A DNA stretch of 64,000 nucleotides from NCBI RefSeq assembly GCF_020921035.1, contig NC_063150.1, positions 30,241,826 to 30,305,825 on the forward strand. The letters are read 5' to 3'. Positions 24,060 through 36,289 of this stretch are shown here, piece by piece; position 1 is the first letter of the stretch, and each line of letters starts with the position of its first letter. The translations under genes and the position numbers were made by a program. Below the pieces are notes generated by a model. That model ran no database searches. It had not been told where the DNA came from and saw only the letters and a program-made list of their open reading frames with translations. The stretch comes from Rhodamnia argentea (Eukaryota > Streptophyta > Magnoliopsida > Myrtales > Myrtaceae).

Positions 24060-25045
24060 GAAGATGAAATAAACATCAAATTAGACATATGACATGACAT
24101 TCATGGATCATGGCCAAAGGTGAAGATATCCACAAATGGATGGATTCGACGATCCTGATGCCATGATGATGTATTATTGGGTCTATTTGGTTTATTGACT
24201 CACTAATTCATTGGGAATAGTTCCATGCCACACACACAAACACACGAGGGGGAAAATGTTAAAAAAAGTTCTAAACCTATTATATTGGGGCCAATTCAAC
24301 CTTAAATCTTTTTTTTTTTTTTGCGTCAATTCAGTTCAAAACTTTTTGCATTGGTGCCAATTCAATCATAAACCTTTTATTGGTACCAATTGAGCCATAA
24401 ACTTATTAGATTTGTGTCAATTCAGTCCTAAGCTTTTTGTTTTTATACCAATTTAGTCAATTTTGATCGAAAATTACCGACGTGGACATCGGTTATCCTA
24501 TGTTGAGTGGCTAGTGCCAACGTAGATTTTTTTAATATTATTCTAATAAATAAATAACTTTTAAAAAAGTATTAAAAATATTTAAAATAATATTAAAATT
24601 TTCCATGTCAGCGCCGGCCGTGTCACGTAGGACAATCGACGTCCACGTTAGCGATTTCCGATCAAAATTGATCGGATTGATTCAATTAGTACAAATGCAA
24701 AAAGTCTTAGGACTAAATTGACACAAGTACAAACGATTTATGATTAAATTAGTACCAATAAAAGGTTTATGATTGAATTGCTACCAATTAAAGGTTTTGA
24801 ACTGAATTTGCACAAAAAAAAAAGTTTATGATTGAATTGGCACAAATGCAATAGATTTAGGAATTTTTTGACACTTTTCCCGTCAAAATGTGAACCTAAA
24901 TCCCACAAAACAATAAGAACTTACACACACCAAAACCAAAGATATATTATTCCTATGTTGGAACTAGGAAAAGGCAAAACAGTCTGGACGACAAATAAAA
25001 GAACTTAAATCAAACGGACGATGATGTTTTTATTAGCAATAAATT
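24060..25045. repeat. NLR-linked duplicated block 2, copy 1
   Basis: This block is repeated at 34986-35980 with the same contents in the same order: a start AATAAACATCAAATTAGAC, the CCATGCCACACACACA stretch, a foldback element, then TCCCACAAAACAATAAGAAC and AAATCAAACGGACGATGAT. A partial third copy is at 48300-48900. It lies on the downstream side of NLR3 and shows no coding potential. Confidence 0.65.
24248..24882. repeat. Foldback MITE with degenerate short repeats, copy 1
   Basis: Both arms are made of degenerate repeats of about 22-28 bp, with CCAATTCAATCATAAACCTT forms on the left and the inverse AAGGTTTATGATTGAATTGG on the right. The arms pair over most of the element, and there is no coding capacity. 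Copies are at 35203-35834 and, as one arm only, at 44700-44952. Confidence 0.62.
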
Positions 25046-25673
25046 AAATGATCTCAAAATTGGAAGCCGTAGAAACAAATTAGCCAGGAGTAATGCAATG
25101 TTGAGGTCCGAGTTTATTTAATTCTCAAGATGCGTCTGAATTATTAGCAATAAAGGAAAGGTTTTAGAAGTCAATTTTACTGCTCTATCCCCAAGCTGTC
25201 TATACTTGGAAAAAATAAAATAAAAATGGGAACAACAAAAAACAGCAGGCGCATGTAACATTTGCCTGGCTCTGTTTTTCATGACAGAACGTTAATTGTG
25301 TCCTCTATTCAATTTATCATATCTGTCGATCCTCCGTCTATTTTCACGGCATGTAATCTTCCAAGACGCAAAAATTGTAATTCTTCTCGTTTCTTTAGTC
25401 AAACCACTCGTTTGACTCCATACAGGCTAAAAGTAAAACAACCCATATAATATAATATATGCAGAAAGTAAGGAACAAAAAGCACTGACAACTAAATAAG
25501 ACAACAACAGCAACAAGATTGCAGCCCGGGGATATGAAAGTTCTTAGATAAAAAATATCGATAATGGAAGGAGTCATAAAAGCGGCGGAGGATCTTCTTG
25601 CTCGTGACGATGGTCTTCTAGGATCAATGACGGACCAAAGGGACTAGCAGGGGGGCCAGCATATCCCTACGAT
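25046..25673. other. NLR3 downstream flank
   Basis: No gene is visible here. It matches 38830-39466 downstream of NLR4 almost base for base, so the recent NLR3/NLR4 duplication covers this flank too. It includes the likely 3' UTR. The stretch 25480-25660 also matches the orphan flank at 36848-37076. Confidence 0.6.
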
Positions 25674-28538
25674 CTACGAAACTTGAGGCAGAACCTCATC
25701 GCGGCTCATCGCCCTACCCTTGATGACATTGTAGGATTGGATGCTAAGATCATGCATCTCCCAGTGACCCTCTATCTGCCAGATAAAGGAGACTCTCGGG
25801 TTACGTTCCATCACCACCTCATAGCACTCTTGCACAACACCCTCCCTCATTCCGCTACTGCTTTGCGGATAGAACGCAAGAGCAAATTCTTCTGGCATCC
25901 CAAAGAATTCGAGATCCTTGAGGTTTGCGAGGCCGCGGATAACAACCAGTAATGATTGCCAGTCCAAGTGCCGGCATCCGACAATGGAGAGACTCTCAAG
26001 GCAAGGCATTGCCTGACCATTCATCAACACAAAGCTCAGATTTTCCAGATCTTCAAAGTGCAACTTCTTCAGCTTTGGGAACCCTCCATCTCCAAAAACC
26101 AATGTTTCCCCATCAAAGGTATTATGTAGATAAAGATCCACCAGATTGGGCAAATTCTGGAGAGCAATTAGGGGGCTCGATTTCAATCTGCTCCATCCCA
26201 AACGCAATCCGGTCAGTCTGTTCAGCAGAGGTACCCAATGAGGCAGCTCCTTTAGACATCCTTCCATATATAGACCCCGCAGGAGCAGGGGAGGTGAAGA
26301 CAGAATATCCAAATCAATAACTTCAGACTCACTTTCTGCAGTCACATCTAGCGATCGAAGGTTGGTCATCTTCTCGAGGGAGTGGCATAGTTCCTTTGCA
26401 TCGTCTGTCTTCAACTCCGTTACGCCCAGCCTCGTTAGCTGACTTAGCTCTCCCAGCTCTTGCATAATATTCTTGCTCCGACCACCTCCAGCTTTCACAT
26501 AGCACAGTTTTTGCAGTGATTTTAGCGCTCCCATGCCCTCGGGAGCCGAAATTCCCTTTCTAGGACCGAAGGGTGGAGGAAATGTGAGCTCTGAATCACG
26601 GTACACCAACAGATTCTGTAATTTCTTGAGCTTGGTTATCTCCACAGGCAGCTCCGAGACCAACGTCTGTCTAAGATCCAGAGTCTCCAGACTTTGGAGT
26701 TTCCCGATTGAACTAGGAATGATGCGCACTTTGGTCCCTCTCAAACTTAGATACTTCAAGTGGAACAGGACTAGTATTTGTCTGGGGAAGTTGTGAAGGG
26801 ACGAGCCTCCCAGATCTAACACCCTCAGCAGCTTAGAGCCACTTGGGATGAGTTGCTCATCTGTGGTTGACGATTCTCCAAACTCAAAAACGAGCAGAGA
26901 GCGTAGGCGGGGGAGATTTAGCTGGTTTAGTGCATTGTTGTTGGTGGACTGGACTGACAGACGCCGCGCTCTTTCGTTCAATTCTTTTCTCTGCTCAGAT
27001 GCGAATGAAACAAAGTTTTCATCCCTTAACCTAGAAAGGATGCTTTCACGCATTAGGTCATGTACCCTACAACGACTTAGCCTTCCACCTCTTGTTTCTG
27101 CAATTTGCACCAAACTCCTGTTTATAAGCTGCTTCAGGTGTCTTTCAGCAACCTCGTCTTGTGTCATCCCTTCTCTTTCCTCAACAAATCCTTCTGCAAT
27201 CCACAGACGGTAGAGTCTCCTACACTGAATCACATGATCCTCTGGAAACACTCCCAAGTACAAAAAGCAGCTTTTCAAGTTATCAGGCAAATCACTGTAG
27301 CTCAAGCTGAGAATTTTCCCGAAAATTTGCATCCTGTCATCGGTTTCTAGTTCTGCAGCAAGGCTGCGGGCAATCATCTCCCATTCTTGGTCATCTTTTG
27401 CAAAGAGAAGGCCACCAATTGCCACTATGGCCAGGGGCAAACCCTCACATTTTCTCAAAATCTGTAGAGAAAGGTGTTCTATGTGAGGAGGACAGGGCTT
27501 CCCACGGAAGGCTTTCTTGCAGAATAAGGACCATGACTCTTCTGGAGATAAGGGCATACGGGTATAAACTTTTGATGGGTGGGAAGAGACAGTAGCAATG
27601 TCAGCTTTGCGAGTAGTGATTATTATTCGGCTACAGAAGCTGCTATTAGGCAATGCATTTTTTATACCATCTAGTGCTTGCAACTTCCATACATCATCTA
27701 GAACAATGACGTACCTCTTTTGCTGCAGAAAGTCTTTCACTATCTGTTTGAGGCTCGTGATATTCATGGATTCTAATCCTTGAGGAACCGGCTGCTGAAT
27801 TTCTTTATGTAGTCGAGCAATTATGTCCCTCAAGATACTCTGAATATTATAAGTCTGGGAGACATTGATCCATGCATGGCTTTGGAAGTAGGCTTTCACT
27901 TGGCGATCGTCGTAGACTCGTTTTGCCAAAGTGGTCTTCCCTGAACCCCCCATCCCTAATATCGACACAACTTCAAGTCCCGGTTGTCCATCAACAAGCC
28001 ATCTAATAAGCTTTTCTCTCGGCTGGTCAATCCCCACCAGTTCACCTTCCTCGACAAGAAAAATCTCCTCCCTGAGATCGTGCCAGGAGGCGCCTCTGCT
28101 GGATGCCCTCACACTTTGCTCTGCGTCATATGGCTTCAAATTGTATCGCTGATGCCCTTCGGTGATGCTGTGGACTCTTGACTTGACATCATCTATCTTG
28201 GAGGAGATATGATGGCGTGCTTTCAAGTTCTGTATGGATGACTTGATCTTGTGAAAGTACTTCATGAACCCATGTCCGTGATCTCTTGCCAAGTTGAGTG
28301 TGAATTCGTCCAGAACATCCTCCACATCGTATGCAACCTCTCTGACCTGTTTCACCCATACCTTCAACTCAGGATCATCTTCTTGCAAAGACTCGGCACG
28401 TTTTAAGAAGGCCTTCATGTGCTCAAATTCAACTCTGATGACTTCAATTTTTGCACGCACCCCTTTCAGTAGTTTCGCCTCTTTCTCAACGAACATAGCA
28501 AGCTTTGAAACCAAAGAGGACACTGCGGATTCTGCCAT
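25674..28538 (-). CDS. NLR3: RPM1-type CC-NB-ARC-LRR immune receptor
   Basis: Intact single frame of 954 residues with the same layout as NLR1: an Rx-type coiled coil with YDVEDVLDEF, P-loop GMGGSGKTT at about 195-203, kinase-2 VIVLDDVW, RNBS-B IIITTR, GLPLAI, RNBS-D CFLYLGVFPED, a VHD variant of the MHD motif, and a C-terminal LRR. From the P-loop to the stop it is nearly identical to NLR4, with scattered single changes. The first 60 residues differ much more: NLR3 reads VRAKIEVIRVEFEHM, while NLR4 and NLR1 read VRGEIVLIRDEFE. Paralogue exchange in the coiled coil is therefore likely. Predicted role: cytosolic sensor or helper in effector-triggered immunity; ligand unknown. Confidence 0.95.
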   Translation of the reverse strand: MAESAVSSLVSKLAMFVEKEAKLLKGVRAKIEVIRVEFEHMKAFLKRAESLQEDDPELKVWVKQVREVAYDVEDVLDEFTLNLARDHGHGFMKYFHKIKSSIQNLKARHHISSKIDDVKSRVHSITEGHQRYNLKPYDAEQSVRASSRGASWHDLREEIFLVEEGELVGIDQPREKLIRWLVDGQPGLEVVSILGMGGSGKTTLAKRVYDDRQVKAYFQSHAWINVSQTYNIQSILRDIIARLHKEIQQPVPQGLESMNITSLKQIVKDFLQQKRYVIVLDDVWKLQALDGIKNALPNSSFCSRIIITTRKADIATVSSHPSKVYTRMPLSPEESWSLFCKKAFRGKPCPPHIEHLSLQILRKCEGLPLAIVAIGGLLFAKDDQEWEMIARSLAAELETDDRMQIFGKILSLSYSDLPDNLKSCFLYLGVFPEDHVIQCRRLYRLWIAEGFVEEREGMTQDEVAERHLKQLINRSLVQIAETRGGRLSRCRVHDLMRESILSRLRDENFVSFASEQRKELNERARRLSVQSTNNNALNQLNLPRLRSLLVFEFGESSTTDEQLIPSGSKLLRVLDLGGSSLHNFPRQILVLFHLKYLSLRGTKVRIIPSSIGKLQSLETLDLRQTLVSELPVEITKLKKLQNLLVYRDSELTFPPPFGPRKGISAPEGMGALKSLQKLCYVKAGGGRSKNIMQELGELSQLTRLGVTELKTDDAKELCHSLEKMTNLRSLDVTAESESEVIDLDILSSPPLLLRGLYMEGCLKELPHWVPLLNRLTGLRLGWSRLKSSPLIALQNLPNLVDLYLHNTFDGETLVFGDGGFPKLKKLHFEDLENLSFVLMNGQAMPCLESLSIVGCRHLDWQSLLVVIRGLANLKDLEFFGMPEEFALAFYPQSSSGMREGVVQECYEVVMERNPRVSFIWQIEGHWEMHDLSIQSYNVIKGRAMSRDEVLPQVS

Positions 28539-29944
28539 CTCTCTTGCTCACTGAACTCACGAGATCAATACTCAGGCAACAAGGAAATAGGGTATCGCAG
28601 TTGGGTGGTACTGTCTGAGACCAAAATAAAGAATCCTTTGAATGAACATCAAAATGGGCTTTGAGTTAGTCTATTAGGCGTCAATATGACGCATCCAATA
28701 TGGTTATTCCACAGTTGATAGCCAAGCAAAGCATTTGAAGAAAGGGCCCTAAACTAAAGGAATTGGAGCTTCCTTTGGTTTGCTCTTCGAGGTAAGGAAT
28801 ATAGGCTAGCTTTACCCCAGTGGCAGATTTTTATCTTGCTTTGTTCCATTGATGATTCCTGCCGACAACAGCATTTGTCCTTCATGGTCAGGTCACGAGC
28901 CACTCAGCATTTGTCTTTCTCAACGAACATAGCAAGCTTTGAAACCAAAATGGTGATTCTCCTAGTCATGGTTATTTTCAAGGTAAATAAGGAGAACCGA
29001 TTCTTACAAATAACTGGCGACCGACTATATCGAAAATTCGCCTAAGAGGCATTGTGAGCGACCCCTAAACCATTGCCACCATGCTCCGCCTAGGTACCCC
29101 CGAATCAGCATAATCATAGTTCGTCGTCGAGGTGCAGAGGAAGGGGAATCTCAAATTTGAAAGGGATAAAGTAAGAGTCCTATTCATCTGACCCGGTTCC
29201 ATTTAACTCGTTGGGTTGTCCAATTTATTAAAGTATTTGAACCGATTTATGTGCCGAATCTGTTTTATTGTGGGTGCTCGATCCGTACCACGTGTTCTCC
29301 CATGTACTTAATATCATATTGTGATTCGATATGGTTGAGTTTTTTTCCACGAATGTCCAAATTGTTTAAATAATCGATTACACATGTCAGATGATCGATC
29401 TCTTGACAGACATGCGCAAGACTTTGGTCATCAAAATTGAAACGTGCACTCCTGTCAAAAATCCCAACAATGTGTTTGAATAATCTTTCACAGATATATA
29501 ATCTGCGTACACCATGCAACTTGAGACTGAGAATGAAATTAGTATTGTGAAAGCGCTGTTTAGACTACGAACGTCATTTTTTTTTCGCATAAATTCCCTC
29601 CATGTTCCTTGTCAGCTTGCTCAAAGAGAAAAAAATTCGGAGTGTGAGAAGACATCACAGCATATAAGGACGATGAAATGAACATCGACTTAAATGTAAG
29701 AAACATTCACGAATCATGGCCAAAGGTGAAGATATCACAAATGGATCGATTCGACTGAACCTGATGCCACGGTGATGTATTATCGGGTCTACTTTGCAAG
29801 CAACTACGGCTTCCATAGAATCTGCTACGAAGGGCATTTACCTTTAAAGTTCCGATCTTTGGGGGGTGTCCAGCTTTGAGATGAGGTGAGTTGGGCTGAT
29901 TCAATTTCTCTCTTTGGGTTCCATTTACTGTATATGTATATATA
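28539..29944. promoter_or_regulatory. NLR3 upstream region
   Basis: The first 375 bases match the NLR1 upstream region closely and are the likely promoter side. At 28916-28949 a 34-bp exact copy of NLR3's own coding start region (28482-28515) appears, a sign of local rearrangement. Further out (29165-29560) the sequence matches the NLR2 upstream region. No separate gene was seen. Confidence 0.5.
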
Positions 29945-30625
29945 AGGGTCTGGGGTGGGCAACATCCCCTACAAGCCCAAGACACCGACCCATGTAGATT
30001 CCAACATGGACAAAGATCTTTATTTATCTTTCCAGTTCGTAATCAACTGCTAGATTCCAAATCCCCTTTTGTATAACATATGGTAAATGTTCTAGTTAAC
30101 TCATTTTGAAGGGATTAGTACTGAGACATGCATAATACTTGGCCCTTTACAAGCATGATTAAGTGGTAAAGCGAGTTGAACTCTCTGCGCGATTAAGCAA
30201 TAAACATATATAGGCAATTTCTAAAAATTCGAGATTAGATTAATTGCGAGCGTGCCTATTCTCTAAAGCTAACGTAAAGCATGAAGTGGCTTACAAGAAC
30301 ATAAAAAATCGTAGTAGATGATGTCCCTCACAATCTTACTTCCCCAAGAATTGCTACCTTCACTGGGTTGGATTAATCGCTGAGCTAGAGAGGGACAACA
30401 AAGTTAGCGGGAATGCCCAATCATGTTTAGTCTCTAATGATAGGTGATTTGGCAAGTTATTGCCAGCTAATAATCACAAGTTCGCAACCTCGAGTAATTG
30501 AAATCGATCATGCAGAAGATTAGCAGTGTAATGAACTCAAATCACAAACTTAATCATGGTTTTTGTGGCATACTGCACATGGTAACTTAAACCTAAAAGT
30601 GAGCCATGTGGTTATTTAGGAAAAC
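29945..30625. repeat. Cluster repeat, copy 1
   Basis: The block begins GGGTCTGGGGTGGGC and contains a shared CATGATTAAGTGGTAAAGCG stretch (30152). It aligns through most of its length with 47308-47985. It is non-coding and part of the duplicated scaffold of the NLR cluster. The AAGTGGTAAAGCGAGT stretch looks like a pol III A-box, so an old tRNA-derived SINE could sit inside. Confidence 0.55.
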
Positions 30626-30631
30626 CATTGT

Positions 30632-31160
30632 AGCGTCCCATACCGCCACACCTAAGGGTTAAGGCTTGCCAAGGTCTCTTTCTTCTTTAGTCTTTCATTA
30701 TTTAGAGTAATTAGCGCATGCGGAAGCTTACATATTAGAAAATCAAGCAGAGCGGCCAGAGTGGCCATACGGGCACAAGTATATGAAATACAAAACACCA
30801 ATTGGCAAGCACGCCTATAAAAGGGTTATGGCCTTTCATGGATTCAATAACTGGATAACATACATAACATTCAACTTTACAAGATCATTCAACAAATCAA
30901 CTCACATAGCCTTCGTATTCACATATCATTCGATCTTTTTACATTGTTTATTCAACCTCATTGTTCACTTCTTTATTACATATTTACACAACTGCTTTAT
31001 TTATTTATAACATTTACATGGGATGAGGGTTACAAGTGGTAGTCTACTTGAGAATACTTCAACTACCCACCGATTCATCACGGTTTGAACTGTTACTCAT
31101 GTCCTCATCCGAATTCTCAGTCACATCCTCCATTGCAAAGAGACTAGAAGCGAACAGATC
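30632..31160. mobile_element. LTR fragment (Ty3-gypsy type)
   Basis: The segment starts TGTAGCGTCCCATACCGCC and contains GCGCATGCGGAAGC, like the start of the solo LTR at 16506. Its right border is not clear, as it runs into the Ty3 remnant at 31165. Probably a truncated LTR of a related family. Confidence 0.45.
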
Positions 31161-31164
31161 GAGA

Positions 31165-33146
31165 AAGAGCTCAATATGAGACAGCGGAGATGGTTAGAAT
31201 TCCTATGCTTCTAGAGAGTTGAAGCCATATGAGAAAAATTATCCGACTCATGATCTAGAGTTAGTAGCGATCGTGTTTTCCTTGAAAATATGGCGTCACT
31301 ATCCGTATGGCGAGGGATGTGAAGTCTTTACCGATCACAAGAGTTTAAAGTATATATTTTCTTAGAAAGAGCTCAATATGAGACAGCGTAGATGGTTAGA
31401 ATTCCTAAAAGATTATGACTTGTCCATTAATTATCACCCGGGTAAGGTGAATGTAGTAAGCGATGCTTTAAGTCGTAAATCTTTTGGAAATATGGCGGTA
31501 TTACTTACTTCTCAGAAGCCTATTCTCGACGACATGCGAAAACCGGACTTAGAGGTATTGATACATCATCTTGGCACCCGATTAGCTAATCTTAGAGTAC
31601 AACCCACGTTGATAGAAAGAATTAAAGCAAAACAGAATGATGATCCTCAAGCGAGAAAGATTAGAGAAGGCGTCGAAGCCGAAAGGCGGGAGGGCTTCAG
31701 TATTCATGCCAATGAGTCACCGAGATTTCGTGGTCAACTTTGTGTCCCCGACGATTCGGAATTGAAAAAGGAGATATTGCGGGAAGCCCACAGCACCAGA
31801 TTTTCTATTCATCCAAGAAATACTAAGATGTATATAGACCCGAGAGAAAACTTCTGGTGGATTAACATGAAAAAAGATGTCGTCAAATTTGTCGACCAGT
31901 GTCTTGTTTGCCAGCAAGTAAAGATTGAACATCAAAAGCCAGGTGGACAGCTACACCCACTTGAGATACCTAAATGCAAGTGAGAGCATATTACGATGGA
32001 TTTCATCGTCGATTTACTGAGGACACCAAGTTGTAAGAATGCTATGTGGGTGATTGTCGATTGATTGACTAAGTCTGCTCACTTCTTATCATATAGATTG
32101 GGTCTCTCACTTGAAGACATGGCGAAACGGTACGTTAATGAGATAGTGAAACTTCATGGGGTTCCAGTGAGCATTGTTTTCGACAGGGATCCACGGTTCG
32201 TGTCCAACTTTTGGAAGAGTATTCAAAGAGCGTTGGGTACTAGACTTAACTTCAGTACAACATTTCATCCATAGACGGACGGCCGGTCAGATAAAACCAT
32301 TCAAACTCGAGAGGATATGTTGAGAGCATGTGCTATGGATTTTGATGGCTCTTGGGACGAACACCTCAATTTGGCGGAATTCTCTTACAATAATAGCTAC
32401 CATTCCATCATCAAGATGGCCCCTTTTGAAGTTTTATATAATCAAAAGTACGGGACACCGGTTTGTTGGGACGATATGAGTGAGAAAAGACTAACTGGTC
32501 CCAAGTTTATACAAGCAATCGAAGAGAAAGTCAGACTTGTTTGAGAGTGTTTGATGACAGCACAAAGCTGCCGGAAAAGTTATGTAGACCTCAAACGGCG
32601 TAAGTTAGAATTCGATGTGGGCGATCATGTATTTCTGAAGGTCTCTCTTATGCGGGGCGTTATGAGATTTGGTACACATGGCAAGCTGAGTCCTAGATAT
32701 ATGGGACCATTCTTGATATTGGAGAAGATTAGCGAGGTTGCTTATAGATTGGCATTGCCGCCAGCGTTATCCGGAGTGCATGGCGTGTTTCGTGTATCTC
32801 TATTGCTCAAATATGTGCCAAGTCCCGATCATGTATTGGATTATACTCCTTTGAGGTTAAGGGAAGACTTAACATATGAAGAGCAGCCTTTACGCATTGT
32901 GGATAGGAAGGATCAAGTGTTACGGTATCGTATGATTCCTTACGTGAAGATTCAATGGTAAAACCATACGGAGAGGGAGGCCACTTGGGAGCTCAAGGAA
33001 GAGGCAAGGCGCAAATATCCTCACTTGTTTGATGACTAAGGTACGTGGAAGCTCGAGGAAGAGGCAAGGCGCAAATATCCTCACTTGTTTGATGACTAAG
33101 GTACGTATAAATTTCGAGGACGAAATTTATTTTAAGGAGGGTAGGA
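31165..33146 (+). mobile_element. Ty3-gypsy (chromovirus-like) pol remnant: RNase H to integrase
   Basis: A broken retrotransposon copy, plus strand, with several breaks. In order it shows the end of RNase H ([11 protein letters not shown], then INYHPGKVNVVSDALSR), a zinc-binding integrase head (HPRNTKMY then CLVCQQVKIEHQ), an integrase core (FDRDPRF), and a C-terminal integrase part (GPFLILEKI). Gag and reverse transcriptase are missing. A 62-bp tandem duplication lies at about 32990-33105. A purine-rich tract just before 33147 marks the join to the 3' LTR. At the left end a short RNase H piece (AAAGAGCTCAATATGAGACA) occurs twice, at about 31168 and 31364. Confidence 0.85.
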
Positions 33147-34960
33147 TGTAATACGTGAGTTTTTTTTTAACTAGGTCAAAATAAGTGGCGGGACCCACTA
33201 GTATTAAAAAAAAGAGAGAGCAGTTGGTTTCTCTTAAAGGGGGTTAGGAGCATTCCACGACAGAAAGAAAGGAAAAGAAAATAGAGAAAGGAGAGAAAGA
33301 AGAGAAGAAAGAAGGAGAAATGAGAAAGGGAAAAAGAGAAAGAAATAGTCACACGCATGCCACCCTCCACGAACGCCTGGCCGAAGTCATTTCATTACGT
33401 GTCACAGCGCTAGGTAAGTGCTCGCACCTCTCGTCCCTCCTATTGAAGTGATTTTTTGGATTTAGTGCTCAATTTCGGATTTTGGAAGAAACTGAGTTGC
33501 TATGTCTAATTTCTTGGGTGTTTAGCTGTGTTTTTGCTTGGAAATGAAACTTTAGGATGTTATGAAGCTATAGGATTCGACGGATCTTGATTTGACGTTG
33601 TGGTTTGCCTGGAACGAGTAATTCAAATGTGGTGTGCAGACTGTACTGTGCGAACAGTATACTTTGGGGGCTAATTTCTTCAGTTTCTGGTTGTTCTTTG
33701 AGGTTGGCCATGTTGGGACTTTTGTAGTACGTCGAATAAGCTTCGTTTTAACTATAATATTGTGTTAATCGGAGTTTGGTAGAGGGAGTTATGGCTCAAA
33801 GAAATCTCATGAGTAGGCTGCCCAATGTGCGATCAGTAGCTTTTTAGCCCATAGGTGTCGGATTATCGACGTTTATATGTCGTTTAGTCCCGTTCTTCAC
33901 TAGCGTAGTATTTTTCTTGCTTTTAATGTTATTTTTCAATTAATTTTTAGGATTTCAAGCTTTGCGATTTGAGTGAGTATTATAGGTTGGATTGCGACTT
34001 TTTAACGTGAGATGTACTTTATCTTTTAAGAATTTATAAAATTCATGCTTTAAAGATGAGCACGTGTACTGTAGTTTGATTTTCTTGACAAGGTGAAGAA
34101 AGGTGACGTTTAGAGCATTATTTTTGCATAAATAGGATCGAGCTATTACTATCATTTGATTATTTGATATGGCTTGTTGACGATTGTCTTACTGAAATAT
34201 TGTTTGTGAAATATGTTTTCGAGGAAGGCTATGTATTCGGTTTATAGCCTTCGGTTTGTGAAATTGGATCATTGTGATTTTTCTGGATTTGGTATTGGGG
34301 TTAATACTCATGTCCCTATAAAAAGAACCCACTAAGGTGGGGGTGGTATGTCTACTGTCGGGACGTCATTGAGCCAAACCATCGGCTAAAATGGGTGGCA
34401 GACCTAACCAATAGAGGTAAACTTGGTTGCCTTGTCACGGCGTTAAACGTGACCATAGTTAATGATGAGTATGAGATTATTCGATGGATGGACCATCGAA
34501 AGTTGGTTTAATGAGATTAATAAATGGATTAAGTCATTGATAGGTTGTTATTGCTATGAATTGCTATTTGAATCACTTTGACGATTGCATAGTCATTTCT
34601 CGATCCGCTTAGAAGATATTATATTTCTCACCGAGCTGTGGTTGCTCACTCCATTATCTCTTTTACCTTTTAGGTTCTTCGGCAAGCCGCAAGTAGGATC
34701 GAGCGTCCGTTAGTCGCAGGACTTTTGGGATAGTGGGGATATATATTTTTGGGATAAGTTGTATAAAGTTGGTGAGTTTCAAGTTGTATGTGGAAAGATA
34801 TGTATGTATATCGTTTTGGTTATAGTATATGAGCTATGATTTTGTGGACATGTGACCTTTTTATCAAATATATATGGAGGTATATATTTCGATATCAGGT
34901 TTTCGTTCAAGCTATGTTTGAGGCTGTGTCCTTTGATTCAAAAGGACGGCCGTGTCATGC
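33147..34960 (+). mobile_element. 3' LTR of the Ty3-gypsy remnant (approximate right end)
   Basis: Begins TGTAATACGTGAG directly after the purine tract AAGGAGGGTAGGA. The right end is uncertain. GGACGGCCGTGTCA at about 34955 is the best candidate, and the duplicated NLR-cluster sequence resumes by 34986. It contains a long purine-rich stretch (33255-33345) and no host coding sequence. Confidence 0.65.
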
Positions 34961-34985
34961 CCTTTTTCTCGGAGAATCGAGATGC

Positions 34986-36190
34986 GATAAAAATAAACAT
35001 CAAATTAGACGTATGACATAACATTCACGGATCACGGCGAAAGGTGAAGATATCCACAAATGGCTGGATTCGATGATCCTGATGCCATGATGATGTATTA
35101 TTGGGTTTATTTTGTCAATTGGCTCACTAATTCATTGGGAAGAGTTCCATGCCACACACACACAAAAACCCGTGAGGGTCTCGGCATTCATGCAATTCCC
35201 CCGTCCATAGTGTTCAAAAAGTCCTAAACCCATTACATTGGGGCCGATTCAGCCTTAAACTTTTTTTTTTTTGTATCAATTCTTTCTAAATCTTTTGCAT
35301 TTGTGCCAATTCAGTCATAAACTTTTTATTGATACCAATTGAGTCCTAAAATTTTTAGATTTGTGCCAATTTAGTCCTAAACTTTCTGCATTTATTCAAA
35401 ATCCGTCAATTTTGATCAAAACGTGGACGTCGGTTATCCTATGTGGAGCGGTTGGCGTTGATGTAGATATTTTTAAATACTATTCTAATATTTAAATAAA
35501 TTTTAAAAAAGTATTAAAAATATTTAAAATAATTAAAATAATATTAAAAATATCCACGTCGGCGCCAATTGTGCCACATAAGACAATTGAAGTCCACGTT
35601 AGGGATTTCGAATCAAAATTGATCGGATTGACTCAATTAGTACAAATGCAAAAAGTTTAGGACTGAATTGGTACCAATGCAAAAAGGTTTAGAATTGAAT
35701 TGGCATTAATAAAAGATTTAGGATTGAATTGCCACCAATTAAAGGTTTCAACTTGAATTTGCATCGAAAAAAGGTTTAAGACTGAATTGACACCAATGCA
35801 ATAGGCTTATGACTTTTTTGACACTTTTCCCCGTTGAAATGTGAACGGAAATCCCACAAAACAATAAGAACTCACACACATCAAAACCAAAGTTGTATTA
35901 TTCCTATGTTGGAAGTAGGAAAAGGCAAAATAGTCCGGATGACAAAAAAAAGAACTTAAATCAAACGGACGATGATATTTTTATTTGGTGCGGCCGGTCT
36001 GTTCACGCGAATACAACGTGGTCAAAATTCATGTCATCTAAATCAGTTTCATTTTCCCTTAGTTACCATGAACTTAGTTTGAAAATGCTAGACTTATACC
36101 GGTTTACAAAATTGATTCACCGAGAGAGTATTTAAAGGTTCTGACGGTCTAACATACCGGTTAGTAAACTAATTTGGTAAACGAGCACAC
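34986..36190. repeat. NLR-linked duplicated block 2, copy 2
   Basis: Matches 24060-25045, including the foldback element. From about 35840 to 36190 it also matches 48300-48900 (shared TTTACAAAATTGATT and GACGGTCTAACATAC). Non-coding. It shows the cluster scaffold continuing on the right side of the inserted Ty3 remnant. Confidence 0.65.
35203..35834. repeat. Foldback MITE with degenerate short repeats, copy 2
   Basis: Same architecture and family as 24248-24882, at the matching place in the duplicated block, so it was present before the block was copied. Confidence 0.6.
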
Positions 36191-36289
36191 AGCATATAGC
36201 GCACATAGCATGACTTATAAAATAATATAGTATATAACCAGACCAAAAAGAAAAAAGTCACAACCAGTCAACGGTGGACGCGTATTGGT

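Noticed and set aside
30150-30175. A tRNA gene near the AAGTGGTAAAGCGAGT stretch
   Set aside because: Only an A-box-like part is present. I could not form a cloverleaf or find a matching B-box at the right distance, and the duplicated copy at 47520 is equally incomplete.
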